Counted from the stretch's first letter, positions 1-7,972 are shown. The stretch: 64,000 nucleotides of DNA from Lysobacter_I brunescens (GCF_042677005.1 NZ_JBHTIF010000001.1:2418001-2482000); one strand, 5' to 3'. The notes: generated by a model not told the origin, from the sequence alone. Made by a program: numbers and translations.

Positions 1-228
1 GTCGCCAGATGGCATGAAACGATCATGTCGATCTATCAGGAAGAGCCGGTCTGCGTGCGATATGGCGGTTGGCTGGGTCGCAGATGGGGAGAATATTGGC
101 GATACAACGAGGAATACGCACTGGATGGAATGACTTCGGACAGGCTCCTCGAAGTCCTCGGTGATCTGATCGAAGTGTGTCGCCAGCGGAAGGGGGCCGA
201 AGTTGTCTGCATGGCCTTTTCGCGCTGA
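1..228 (+). CDS. Partial hypothetical protein, 3' end (starts before window or at ATG 25)
   Basis: A frame is open from base 1 and ends at a TGA at 226-228. An internal ATG at 25 would give 67 residues. The product is rich in Trp, Tyr and Arg (GRRWGEYWRYNEEY around residues 18-31) and ends in a short predicted helix with an MTSDRLLEVLGDLIEV segment. I recognise no domain. Third codon positions are noticeably less GC-rich than in the neighbouring genes, which could mean a transferred or relic gene, or not a gene at all. The only context is rnt, which converges on it from the right. Confidence 0.35.
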   Translation, partial: VARWHETIMSIYQEEPVCVRYGGWLGRRWGEYWRYNEEYALDGMTSDRLLEVLGDLIEVCRQRKGAEVVCMAFSR

Positions 229-302
229 TGTCCATGATCTGCAACCAATGATTGTCGCGTGGTTGCCAAGGCAGCGCTTGAAACCGACTCAGCCCGGGGA
301 TG

Positions 303-938
303 TCAACCCATCTGCGGCCACGCATTCACGATCTTGCAGAACAGCTCGGCGGTGCGTTCGGTGTCGTAGACGGCGGAGTGCGCTTCGTCGCTGTTCCAGC
401 TGAGGCCGGCGGCCATGACGGCGCGGGCGAGCACGGTCTGGCCGTAGGCGATGCCGGCGAGGCTGACGGTGTCGAACACGCTGAACGGGTGGAACGGGTT
501 GCGCTTGTGTTGCGTGCGCGCGACCGCCGCGTTGAGGAAGTTCAGGTCGAAGTGGGCGTTGTGGCCGACCAGGATCGCGCGCTGGCAGTCGTGCTTGCGC
601 ACGGCGGCGCGCACGGTGGCGAAGACGTGGTCCAGTGCGTCCTTCTCGGGCTTGGCGAGGCGGAACGGATGGTCCAGCTTGATGCCGGTGACCTGCAGCG
701 ACTTGGGGTCGATCTCGGTGCCCGGTGCCGGGACGAGGTGCGCGCTGGCCATGTCGCCAGGCACCAGGCGGCCCTCGTCGTCGAGATCGACCGGCTGGAC
801 CGCGATCTCCAGCAGCGCGTGGCGGTTCCAGTCGAAACCGCCGGTCTCGACGTCCACGACGACCGGCAGGTAACCCCGGAAACGTTCGGACATCTTTCTG
901 CGGACGAGGGGGACGGAAGCCACGGGTGTTTCGCTCAT
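303..938 (-). CDS. rnt: Ribonuclease T
   Basis: This is a 3'-5' exoribonuclease of the DEDD family. RNase T trims tRNA 3' ends (CCA turnover) and matures 5S and 23S rRNA in the cytoplasm. The 211-residue product carries the DEDDh signature in order: VDVETGG (Asp29, Glu31), HNAHFD (126-131) and HSAVYD (His187, Asp192). The basic C-terminal half and the size match the usual ~215 residues. The frame is open further upstream, but the ATG at 938 gives the family N-terminus (MSETPVASVPLVRRK), and the residues before it look like random Arg/Pro-rich translation. It stands alone, downstream of the RiPP locus on the same strand. Confidence 0.93.
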   Translation of the reverse strand: MSETPVASVPLVRRKMSERFRGYLPVVVDVETGGFDWNRHALLEIAVQPVDLDDEGRLVPGDMASAHLVPAPGTEIDPKSLQVTGIKLDHPFRLAKPEKDALDHVFATVRAAVRKHDCQRAILVGHNAHFDLNFLNAAVARTQHKRNPFHPFSVFDTVSLAGIAYGQTVLARAVMAAGLSWNSDEAHSAVYDTERTAELFCKIVNAWPQMG

Positions 939-1014
939 GCGCGAAAGGGTAGCAGACCCGTCCATGCCGCCGGATGGCGGTGTCGCGAACCGGTCGACCC
1001 GCGCGCCCTGCGCT

Positions 1015-1806
1015 TCAGGTCGCGGTGCCCAGCAGGGTGCCCTCGGCGCGCAGGGTGGCGAGCATGCCGGCGCCCTCGGCCAGGAAGGCATCCACATCCG
1101 GCGTGCCGGCCTCGGCGGCGAGGGCGCGCAGCTGCGCCTCGCCGGACAGCGCCGGCAACTCCTCCAGCCGCTGCAGCAGGCGGAACACCAGCGGGGTGAG
1201 CGCGTGGAAGCTGACGTTGCCGTCGGGTTCGCGGCGCAGCATCAGCAGGGTCGGGGCCTCGGGTGGTGTCTCCGGCTGGTATTCCGGTCCGATGCGGTGG
1301 ACCGGCCAGGCATAGGCCAGTGGCCAGGCCAGGGGCGACACCACCGGCGCACCGGCCAGCAGGTCGCCATCCGGATCATGGGCGGCATCCTCGACGCGCG
1401 CCTCGCTGATCTGCAGGGCCAGCTCGACCCACTCGTAATGCGCCAGCTCGCGCTGCCAGGGCGGGTCGTCGTGGCCGGCATCGGTGTCCGCGCGGGCTTC
1501 GAGGTAGCGCATGAACTCGCGCGCCAGCTCGGTGAACAGCGGGGTCTGGCAGTCGTGGTCGCGGTAGAAATCGCGGATCAGCATGCGCCAGCCGGCGTCG
1601 CCGTGGATGCGGCGCAGCACCGGGAAGTTGCCGGCGAGCAGGCTCTCCACGTTGTTGAAGAACAGGTCGCGGTAGATCTTCAGCCGGCGCTCCTCGATGC
1701 CCGGCGGTGGCGGCACGCGGTCGGGGTCGCGGATGTGCGCGGCCAGCGCGTCCTGCTGCGCGGCGAGGGTGTCGGTCACAGGCTGCGCGGCGGACTCAGG
1801 CGGCAT
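1015..1806 (-). CDS. DUF2063 protein, partner of MNIO RiPP-maturation enzyme (HvfC/BufC-like)
   Basis: This 263-residue soluble protein has the N-terminal DUF2063 helical domain (ERRLKIYRDLFFNNVESLL around residues 35-55, then GDAGWRMLIRDF). A variable C-terminal part follows that resembles the substrate-recognition half of HvfC/BufC. In known systems a DUF2063 or similar protein binds the precursor leader and presents it to the DUF692 iron enzyme. Its ATG at 1806 overlaps the end of the DUF692 gene by 11 bases, so the two are translationally coupled, as is usual for this pair. It is the last gene of the sigma-precursor-MNIO-partner unit. Confidence 0.85.
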   Translation of the reverse strand: MPPESAAQPVTDTLAAQQDALAAHIRDPDRVPPPPGIEERRLKIYRDLFFNNVESLLAGNFPVLRRIHGDAGWRMLIRDFYRDHDCQTPLFTELAREFMRYLEARADTDAGHDDPPWQRELAHYEWVELALQISEARVEDAAHDPDGDLLAGAPVVSPLAWPLAYAWPVHRIGPEYQPETPPEAPTLLMLRREPDGNVSFHALTPLVFRLLQRLEELPALSGEAQLRALAAEAGTPDVDAFLAEGAGMLATLRAEGTLLGTAT

Positions 1807-2650
1807 GACGCTGCTTCCGTGCCCCTGCGCCGGCGATCCGGCGACGCACCTGGCCGAGTTCGTCGAGCAGGTCCTCGAACGGCGGCAGGTTGAAATCGCG
1901 TTCCAGCAGGGTCGGGCGCGGACCGAAGCGGCGATACGCCTCTTCGAGCAGGCCCCAGACCTGGGCATTGACTGCGCTGCCGTGGGTGTCGACCTTGAGG
2001 TCCTCGGCCTCGTCGTAGTGGCCGGCGACGTGGATGTAGGCGACACGCTTGCCCGGCAGCGCGGCGAGGAACTCAGACGGGTCGTAGCGGTGGTTGGTGG
2101 CGTTGACCACGATGTTGTTCACGTCGAGCAGCAGCAGGCAGTCGGCCTCGGCGAGCACGGCGTTGACGAAATCGATCTCGCGCATCTTCTGGAACGGCGC
2201 GGCGTAGTAGGAAATGTTCTCGATCGCGATCCGCTGGCCGAGGATGTCCTGCACCCGGCGGATGCGCGCGGCGACATGGGCCACGGATTCCTCGCTGAAG
2301 GGCAGGGGCAGCAGGTCGTAGAGCTGGCCGCGGCTGTCGCCACAGGCGCTGAGGTGTTCGCTGTAGAGCGGGCAGCGGTGGGTGTCCATGAAGCGGCGGA
2401 CCTTGGCCAGGAAGGTCTCGTCGAGCGGGGCGGGGCCACCGACCGACAACGACAGGCCGTGGCAGACCACCGGATAGCGCGACGCGAGATCGGCGAAGCC
2501 GTCGCCGAGCGCGCCGCCGACGCCGATCCAGTTCTCGGGTGCGACCTCGACGAAATCGAAGCCGCCGGACGCAGCCCGGCGCATGTCGGGCAGGAGCGTG
2601 CGGCGCAGGCCGAGACCGGCCGAGTCGGGTGCGAGGGGCGTCGGCGTCAT
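1796..2650 (-). CDS. DUF692 / UPF0276 family multinuclear iron oxidase (MNIO, HvfB/BufB-like)
   Basis: This 284-residue TIM-barrel enzyme belongs to the DUF692 family, whose members include MbnB of methanobactin synthesis and the enzymes maturing bufferins and HvfA. They use two or three iron ions and O2 to rewrite Cys residues in a peptide. Family marks are GLGLRRTLL near the N-terminus, FVEVAPENWIG (about 32-42), YSEHLSACGD (about 96-105), IAIENISYY (about 137-145), LLLLDVNNIVVN (about 171-182) and YIHVAGH (about 204-210). The His, Glu, Asp and Asn residues in these motifs are the expected metal ligands. The ATG at 2650 follows the precursor gene by about 110 bases. The likely substrate is the adjacent EGKCG-rich protein. 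Confidence 0.92.
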   Translation of the reverse strand: MTPTPLAPDSAGLGLRRTLLPDMRRAASGGFDFVEVAPENWIGVGGALGDGFADLASRYPVVCHGLSLSVGGPAPLDETFLAKVRRFMDTHRCPLYSEHLSACGDSRGQLYDLLPLPFSEESVAHVAARIRRVQDILGQRIAIENISYYAAPFQKMREIDFVNAVLAEADCLLLLDVNNIVVNATNHRYDPSEFLAALPGKRVAYIHVAGHYDEAEDLKVDTHGSAVNAQVWGLLEEAYRRFGPRPTLLERDFNLPPFEDLLDELGQVRRRIAGAGARKQRHAA

Positions 2651-2759
2651 GGTTTGAACGGGGGAATTGTCGGGGCGAAGGGCGGCCGCATGGCGACCGC
2701 CCCGGTGGACCGCCGTCGCCGACGGCGGCCCTGCGTCTGGATCGATCAGCGCGTGCCGA

Positions 2760-3281
2760 TCAGATCGAACCGCCGCACTTGCCTTCGCCGCACTTGCCTT
2801 CGGCGGCCTTCTTGTCGCCACCGCACTTGCCTTCGCCGGCCTTGGCGCCGCCGCACTTGCCTTCACCGCACTTGCCTTCGTGCGCGGCCTTGAACTCCTC
2901 GGCGCTGATGCTGCCGTCCTTGTTGGTGTCGTGCTTGGCGAAGTTGCCGCCGCCGTTCTTGTGGGCCGCGTCGTATTCGGCCTTTGAGATCTTGCCGTCC
3001 TTGTTGGTGTCGAGCTTGGCGAAGCCGCACTTGCCTTCGCCGCACTTGCCTTCGGCGGCCTTCTCGCCACCGCACTTGCCCTCGCCGCACTTGCCTTCGG
3101 TCGGCTTGGCACCGCCGCAGTTGCCTTCGACGGCCTTCGCGGCCGCGTCGGCGCCGAGCAGGTAGCCCTGGGCGAGGTGGGTCGAGGCGAAGGTGGAGCC
3201 GGTCAGCAGCAGGCCGCCGGCGAGGGTGGCGGTCATCGCGAGGGTGACGGGTTTCTTGGCGGTGGTCTTGGTATTCGACAT
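2760..3281 (-). CDS. HvfA/bufferin-type RiPP precursor with nine EGKCG motifs and two EF-hands
   Basis: This 173-residue exported protein begins with a Sec signal peptide (hydrophobic stretch about residues 14-30). The segment FASTHLAQGYLLGAD after it resembles the leader of HvfA-like proteins. The mature part carries ten Cys residues, all in EGKCG (nine) or EGNCG (one) motifs, mostly paired as EGKCGEGKCG. Two canonical EF-hand loops, DTNKDGKISKAE and DTNKDGSISAEE, lie in the middle and split the Cys motifs into two blocks. EGKCG proteins of the HvfA type are modified on Cys by DUF692 enzymes and linked to copper handling. The EF-hands suggest Ca2+ binding. The start is set by AGGAGAG 6 bases before ATG. 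The MNIO and DUF2063 genes follow directly. The modification and metal are inferred, not visible. Confidence 0.88.
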   Translation of the reverse strand: MSNTKTTAKKPVTLAMTATLAGGLLLTGSTFASTHLAQGYLLGADAAAKAVEGNCGGAKPTEGKCGEGKCGGEKAAEGKCGEGKCGFAKLDTNKDGKISKAEYDAAHKNGGGNFAKHDTNKDGSISAEEFKAAHEGKCGEGKCGGAKAGEGKCGGDKKAAEGKCGEGKCGGSI

Positions 3282-3365
3282 CGGGTCTCTCCTGAGTGGT
3301 GGTGGAACGTGTTGGCGGGGTCTCGGAATGCGAGGGCACACCGTGGGGCATGACGCGGGGCGGGG

Positions 3366-3923
3366 TCAACCGTCCGCGGCGAGGGCCGGGACGCCATCGG
3401 CGTCGGACGGCGAAAGATAGTGTCTGGCGAGGCTGCGGGCGCGGTGGATGCGCGCCTTCGCCGCTTCGGGATGCAGCGACAGTTCAGCGGCGATTTCGGC
3501 GATGCTGCGGCCTTCGAGGTCGCGCATCAGGATGGCATCGCGGTAATGGGCCGGTAGCCTGGCGAGCGCATGCGCGACATCGCGCAGCAGGCCGGTCGGG
3601 GCAGGGTAGTGCGGCCCTTCGAGCTCTTCGAGGTCCGATGGCTGGAGCAGCAGGATGCGGGCGGCGCGCTTCATGCGGTTGCACTCGCGCTTGACGATCC
3701 GGAACAGCCAGGAGGCATAGGCGCCCAGTTCGCGCAGGCTGGCGAGCTTGCGCGACACCAGCAGCAGGCTTTCCTGCACGGCGTCCTCGACGTCGTTGAT
3801 CGCGCAGTGGTATTCGGCGTAGCGCCGGAGGTCCTGACGCGAACGCGCCAGCACCTGTTCGAGCGACTGCCTGTCTCCCTGGCGTGCCTGCTGGAGGGCC
3901 ATCTGGAATCCCGGATCCTGCAC
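3366..3923 (-). CDS. ECF-type RNA polymerase sigma factor
   Basis: This sigma-70 family factor of about 185 residues has only regions 2 and 4. Region 2 includes DVEDAVQESLLLVSRK and AYASWLFRIVKRECNRMKR. Region 4 has the helix-turn-helix RSIAEIAAELSLHPEAAKARIHRAR. I place the start at the GTG at 3923 because a strong GAGGAG site sits 7 bases before it; a GTG at 3977 is in frame but lacks such a site. The ribosome-binding leader is almost the same as that of the precursor gene 84 bases downstream, and the two probably share an operon or regulon. No anti-sigma gene lies next to it, unlike the SigF-NrsF arrangement of Caulobacter bufferin regulation. Confidence 0.88.
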   Translation of the reverse strand: MQDPGFQMALQQARQGDRQSLEQVLARSRQDLRRYAEYHCAINDVEDAVQESLLLVSRKLASLRELGAYASWLFRIVKRECNRMKRAARILLLQPSDLEELEGPHYPAPTGLLRDVAHALARLPAHYRDAILMRDLEGRSIAEIAAELSLHPEAAKARIHRARSLARHYLSPSDADGVPALAADG

Positions 3924-4096
3924 CGTGTCTCTCCTCGGTTGCGCACTGTACGCGGGAACAAGGCCGCGTTTGTGCACAAAGAGTTAGACGGGCAGGGGAC
4001 GGTTGCGTCCCGGGAGCGTCCGGGTTCAGGTCCGGTTTAGGCTCGGCCGATCGACGGCAGGCAGGGGGCCGCGTCCGGGCAGGGCCGGGCGGCGAT

Positions 4097-4124
4097 ACCG
4101 ATCGGCCGGGATGGGCCGATCGGT
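4097..4124 (-). terminator. Hairpin downstream of phoU
   Basis: A perfect 11-bp inverted repeat (ACCGATCGGCC / GGCCGATCGGT, 6-base loop) lies 29 bases past the phoU stop. No T run follows on the phoU strand, so it may be a 3' stabiliser or a Rho-assisted end rather than a full intrinsic terminator. Confidence 0.45.
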
Positions 4125-4152
4125 CTTGATCGATCGTGAGGGGGCGATCGGA

Positions 4153-4857
4153 TCAGGCGGCGCTGCTGGTCTCGTCGCGCTTCTCGCGCGGCGGCATCGG
4201 GCCTTCGCCGTGTTCCTGGAACCAGATGTTCTCGGCGATGTTGGTCGCATGGTCGCCCACGCGCTCCAGGTTCTTCGCCATGAACAGCAGGTGGGTGCAG
4301 GGCGTGATGACCCGGGGGTCTTCCATCATGTAGGTCAGCAGCTCGCGGAACAGGCCGGTGTATGCGGCATCGATTTCGGCGTCGTCGGCGCGAATCGTTT
4401 CGGCCGCCATGGCGTCGCCATCGCGATAGGCCTGCAGCACGGCGCGGACCTGGCGAACGACCAGCCGGCCGAGGCTGCCGAGGCCGCGGGTATGCGGCAG
4501 CGGCGGGGACAGGTTGAGCGCCATCGAACGCTTGGCGATGTTCGATGCGTAGTCGCCGATCCGCTCGATGTCCGAGGCGATGCGCAGCGCCGCGAGGATC
4601 TCGCGCAGGTCGCGCGCGAGCGGACCGCGCAGTGCGAGTTTCATCGCGTCGTGGCTGACCCGCAGTTCCAGCGCGTCGATTTCTTCGTCGTTGGCGATGA
4701 TCCGCTCGGCGGCCTTGCCGTCGCGCCGTTCCACCACGTCCAGCGCGGCTTCGAGCTGCGAGGCGGCGATCTCGCCCATGCGCAGGATCTCCTCCAGCAG
4801 GATCCGGCGTTCCTCGTCGTGGCTCTTGAGGATGTGGTCGTGGGGTTGGCTGTTCAT
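4153..4857 (-). CDS. phoU: Phosphate signalling regulator PhoU
   Basis: This 234-residue all-helical protein is made of two PhoU repeats. The metal-binding signatures are the family (E/D)xxxD patterns: RIASDIERIGDYASNIAKRS around residue 90 and KNLERVGDHATNIAENIWF around 195. PhoU couples the Pst transporter to PhoR, so that the Pho regulon stays off when phosphate is plentiful. It is the last gene of the pst unit, 172 bases after pstB. A nested hairpin in that gap may lower its expression relative to the transporter. The start is the ATG giving MNSQPHDHILKSHDEE, the normal family N-terminus; the open frame before it is not conserved-looking. Confidence 0.95.
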   Translation of the reverse strand: MNSQPHDHILKSHDEERRILLEEILRMGEIAASQLEAALDVVERRDGKAAERIIANDEEIDALELRVSHDAMKLALRGPLARDLREILAALRIASDIERIGDYASNIAKRSMALNLSPPLPHTRGLGSLGRLVVRQVRAVLQAYRDGDAMAAETIRADDAEIDAAYTGLFRELLTYMMEDPRVITPCTHLLFMAKNLERVGDHATNIAENIWFQEHGEGPMPPREKRDETSSAA

Positions 4858-4992
4858 GGTGCTGTCTCGTCGAAAGTGGGATTGGGCGGTTTGCAGCGAT
4901 GCAACGCGTCGTTCGCGACTTGGCGATGCCGTCCATGGCGAGGCAGTGATGCCTCCGGCAAGTCCGGCCCGGCCGTCCGTGGCCGGGCGTTC

Positions 4993-5029
4993 GGCAGGCC
5001 GCGCGGCAGTGCCGCGCAGGCGGCCTGCC
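4993..5029 (-). other. Nested stem-loop between pstB and phoU
   Basis: Directly after the pstB stop there is an outer 10-bp stem (GGCAGGCCGC / GCGGCCTGCC, 4993-5002 with 5020-5029). An inner GCGCGGCA / TGCCGCGC stem (5001-5008 with 5010-5017) shares the edge of it. There is no T tract. It could act as an RNA processing or stability element that sets the pstB to phoU ratio. Confidence 0.45.
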
Positions 5030-5917
5030 TTACCCAAATCGCCCGGTGATGTAGTCCTCGGTCTGCTGCTTCGAGGGCTTGGAGAAGATCTTCTCGGTCA
5101 CGTCGTGCTCGATCAGGTCGCCCAGGTACATGAAGGCGGTGTAATCGGACACGCGCGCCGCCTGCTGCATGTTGTGGGTGACGATCGCGATCGTGTACTT
5201 CTGCTTGAGCTCTTCGATCAGCTGCTCGATGCGGCTGGTCGAGATCGGGTCGAGCGCCGAGGTCGGTTCGTCGAGCAGCAGCACGTCGGGACGCAGCGCG
5301 ACCGCGCGCGCGATGCACAGGCGCTGCTGCTGGCCGCCGGACAGGCCCAGCGCGCTCTGGTTGAGCTTGTCCTTCACTTCGTCCCACAGCGCCGCCTGGC
5401 GCAGGGCCTCCTCGACGCGCGCGGCCATGTCCGCCTTCGACATGCGCTCGTGGTGGCGGATGCCGTAGGCCACGTTCTCGAAGATCGTCATCGGGAACGG
5501 GACCGGCTTCTGGAACACCATGCCGACGCGGCTGCGCAGCCGATTCATCGGGTACTTGTCGTCGAGGATGTTCTCGCCGTCCAGCAGTACCTGGCCGCTG
5601 GCCGTCATCTTCGGGTACAGCGCATAGATGCGGTTGAAGATGCGCAGCAGGGTCGACTTGCCGCAGCCCGACGGGCCGATCAGCGCGGTGACGCGCTTCT
5701 CGGGGATGTCCAGGTCGATGTTCTTCAGCGCGTGGAACTTGTCGTAGTGGAAGTTCAGGCCGCGCGCGCTGAGCTTGACCGGCGTCGCCGGCCCGGCCTC
5801 GCGATGCGTGGCGGCGATGCCCATCCGCTGCGCGCCGTGATCGTTCGAAGCGATGGGGGTCGCGGTGTCGTTCATGTCGATGGTTCCGGAGGCTTCGGTC
5901 GTGTACGTATCAGTCAT
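5030..5917 (-). CDS. pstB: Phosphate ABC transporter ATP-binding protein PstB
   Basis: This is the ATPase subunit of the high-affinity phosphate importer PstSCAB at the inner membrane. It is 295 residues with Walker A GPSGCGKST (81-89), Q-loop region GMVFQKPVPFP (about 132-142), ABC signature LSGGQQQR (192-199) and Walker B LLLDEP (213-218). The N-terminus is some 35-45 residues longer than that of typical PstB, and in-frame ATG codons at residues 15 and 32 are possible alternative starts. I keep the first ATG because it overlaps the pstA stop by 8 bases, as expected for coupled genes. Confidence 0.96.
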   Translation of the reverse strand: MTDTYTTEASGTIDMNDTATPIASNDHGAQRMGIAATHREAGPATPVKLSARGLNFHYDKFHALKNIDLDIPEKRVTALIGPSGCGKSTLLRIFNRIYALYPKMTASGQVLLDGENILDDKYPMNRLRSRVGMVFQKPVPFPMTIFENVAYGIRHHERMSKADMAARVEEALRQAALWDEVKDKLNQSALGLSGGQQQRLCIARAVALRPDVLLLDEPTSALDPISTSRIEQLIEELKQKYTIAIVTHNMQQAARVSDYTAFMYLGDLIEHDVTEKIFSKPSKQQTEDYITGRFG

Positions 5918-6806
5918 GGGTGATCTTGTTGCGGAGCAGGATCGCGCGTGCGACCAGGCTGACCGCGAGCACGAACAGGGTCAGCACGAGCGCGCCGGCC
6001 CAGGCGATCTCGATCCAGTTGTCGAAGGGACTGGCGGCGTACTGGTTCATGACCAGCGGCACGCCGGCCATCGGCTGGGTGATGTCGAGGCTGAAGAAGT
6101 TGTTGCCGAACGCGGTGAACAGCAGCGGCGCGGTTTCGCCGCAGATGCGCGCCAGCGCGAGCAGCACGCCGGTGACGATGCCCGGCAGCGCCGAGCGGTA
6201 CAGCACCTGCACGATCACCTTCCACTGCGGCACGCCCAGCGACAGCGCGGCTTCGCGCATCTGCGCCGGCACCAGGCGCAGCATTTCGTCGGTGGTGCGG
6301 ACCACCACCGGCAGCACGATGAAACCCAGCGCGACCGCACCGGCAATGGCGGAGAACTGGCCCTGGCTGAACTGCATGACGAAGATCGCGTAGACGAACA
6401 GGCCCAGCACGATCGACGGCGCGGACAGCAGGATGTCGTTGACGAAACGGACCACGGTGCCCAGCTTGCGGTGGTTGCCGTACTCGGCCAGCCAGGTGCC
6501 TGCCGCAATGCCCATCGGCGTGCCGAGCAGGATGCCCATGCCGCACATCAGGATGCTGCCGATGAAGGCATTGCGCAGGCCGCCGACTTCCATCGGCGCC
6601 GGCTGGTCCATCGTGAAGAGCGCCAGGTCGATGCCGGCGATGCCCTTCTGCAGCAGGGTCCAGAGGATCCAGCCGAGGAAGAACAGGCCGAACACCGCAG
6701 TGGCGCAGGCGAAGAGGATGGCGACAGCGTTCTTGACGTCGCGCATCCGGTACAGCCTGCGCGTCTCGGGCGACAGCGAGAAAGCGGGGTTGCTGCTGGC
6801 GTTCAT
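5910..6806 (-). CDS. pstA: Phosphate ABC transporter permease PstA
   Basis: This inner-membrane permease subunit of the Pst importer has 298 residues. A first membrane segment lies at about 28-50 and a cluster of five more runs from about 80 to the C-terminus. The binding-protein-dependent transport (EAA) loop reads MREAALSLGVPQWKVI, with the conserved Gly. Its start ATG shares bases with the pstC stop (TGATG), and its end overlaps pstB. The tight packing pstC-pstA-pstB indicates one transcript with coupled translation. Confidence 0.95.
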   Translation of the reverse strand: MNASSNPAFSLSPETRRLYRMRDVKNAVAILFACATAVFGLFFLGWILWTLLQKGIAGIDLALFTMDQPAPMEVGGLRNAFIGSILMCGMGILLGTPMGIAAGTWLAEYGNHRKLGTVVRFVNDILLSAPSIVLGLFVYAIFVMQFSQGQFSAIAGAVALGFIVLPVVVRTTDEMLRLVPAQMREAALSLGVPQWKVIVQVLYRSALPGIVTGVLLALARICGETAPLLFTAFGNNFFSLDITQPMAGVPLVMNQYAASPFDNWIEIAWAGALVLTLFVLAVSLVARAILLRNKITHD

Positions 6807-7771
6807 CAGTTGCCCTCCTTGCGCGACAGCTGCATCAGCATCAGGCGCGCCAGCGCCAGCACGACGAAAGTGACGAGGAACAGCACGAAGCCGAGGAGCA
6901 GCAGCGCGGCGCGGTAGTCGGCCGTGGCTTCGCCGAAGTCGTTGGCGATCAGCGCGGCGATGGTGGTGCTGGGTTCGAGCAGCGACTTGGTGAAGGCGAC
7001 GTTGTTGCCGATCACGAAGGCCACCGCCATGGTTTCACCCAGCGCGCGGCCGAGGCCGAGGAAGATGCCGCCGATCACCGCGGAGCGGGTGTAGGGCAGG
7101 ACGATGTCCCAGACCACTTCCCAGCGCGTGGAACCCAGCGCGTAGGCCGATTCCTTCAGGCGACCCGGCACGGTGAGGAACACGTCGCGCATCACCGAGG
7201 AGATGAAGGGGATGACCATGATCGCGAGCACCAGGCCCGAGGTCAGCATGCCTGCGCCGATCGGCGGCCCCTGGAACAGCGCGCCGATCACCGGCAGCGG
7301 CCCGAGGTTGTCGTTCATCCACGGAATCAGGTGGTCGCGCATCACCGGCATCAGGATGAAGAATCCCCACATGCCGTAGATGATCGACGGGATGCCGGCG
7401 AGCAGTTCGATCGCGGTGCCGATCGGCGTGCGCAGCCAGCGCGGCGCGACTTCGGTCAGGAAGAAGGCGATGCCGAAGCTCACCGGCACCGAGATCAGCA
7501 TCGCGATGATCGCGGTGACGACCGTGCCGTAGATCGGCACCAGCGCGCCGTACTTGTTCTCGACCGGGTTCCAGTCGCTGGAGAAGAAGAAGTCCAGGCC
7601 CTGCGACGCGAGCACGCTGCGCCCGCCCCAGAGCATCGACAGCGCGGCGCCGGCGAGGCTGAACAGGACGAAGATCGCGACCAGGGTGAGGACGGTCTTG
7701 AACACGCGGTCGTTGCGGGTATCGCGACGGTCGCGGTGCGGATTGGGAAGGGTCAGTTCGGCGGTGCTCAT
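6806..7771 (-). CDS. pstC: Phosphate ABC transporter permease PstC
   Basis: This is the second permease of the Pst importer, 321 residues with about six membrane segments. The first is at about 25-48 (VFKTVLTLVAIFVLFSL). An extended periplasmic loop with SDWNPVENKYGALVPI follows, as in PstC of E. coli. The EAA loop is LKESAYALGSTRWEVVWDIVLP. It lies about 240 bases after pstS; that gap holds a GC-rich hairpin, so part of the pstS transcript probably ends there and pstCAB is made at a lower level than the binding protein. Confidence 0.95.
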   Translation of the reverse strand: MSTAELTLPNPHRDRRDTRNDRVFKTVLTLVAIFVLFSLAGAALSMLWGGRSVLASQGLDFFFSSDWNPVENKYGALVPIYGTVVTAIIAMLISVPVSFGIAFFLTEVAPRWLRTPIGTAIELLAGIPSIIYGMWGFFILMPVMRDHLIPWMNDNLGPLPVIGALFQGPPIGAGMLTSGLVLAIMVIPFISSVMRDVFLTVPGRLKESAYALGSTRWEVVWDIVLPYTRSAVIGGIFLGLGRALGETMAVAFVIGNNVAFTKSLLEPSTTIAALIANDFGEATADYRAALLLLGFVLFLVTFVVLALARLMLMQLSRKEGN

Positions 7772-7954
7772 CGCTGGGCCGGGGTCCGGAAAAGGAATGA
7801 CAGACGTCGCGTCCCTGCGGCGTTCGGTTCTGGGGGATGGCGCTTGGTGCGCATATCAGATGATGTTTGTGTTGCGGCTGTATGACAGCGCGAACGGTTT
7901 CGTCATGAATCCGTCGCATGCCCGCCCGAGGGTCCGCCGGGCTGGCAAACGAAA

Positions 7955-7972
7955 GCGGGCCCGAAGGCCCGC
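7955..7972 (-). terminator. Hairpin in the pstS-pstC gap (partial terminator)
   Basis: GCGGGCC, a CGAA loop and GGCCCGC form a stable 7-bp stem 40 bases after the pstS stop. No clear T run follows on the transcribed strand. Partial termination or 3' protection would explain excess PstS over the membrane subunits, a known feature of such operons. Confidence 0.5.

Noticed and set aside
2760..3112. DUF692 gene extended upstream through the precursor region
   Set aside because: The frame is open to 3112, but that part is the antisense-phase reading of the EGKCG repeats (Lys/Ala/Ser-rich). The family N-terminus begins at 2650.
1015..3923. Methanobactin operon
   Set aside because: A DUF692 enzyme is present, but there is no MbnC, no short MbnA-like peptide and no MbnT/MbnP genes. 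The partner is DUF2063 and the precursor has EGKCG repeats, which fits the HvfABC/bufferin type instead.
7797..7888. Two more ATGACAG heptamers between pstS and pstC (7797-7803, 7882-7888) as a second Pho promoter
   Set aside because: Neither has a partner at 11 bases, and they are 85 bases apart, which is not a multiple of 11. They are isolated matches that could occur by chance.
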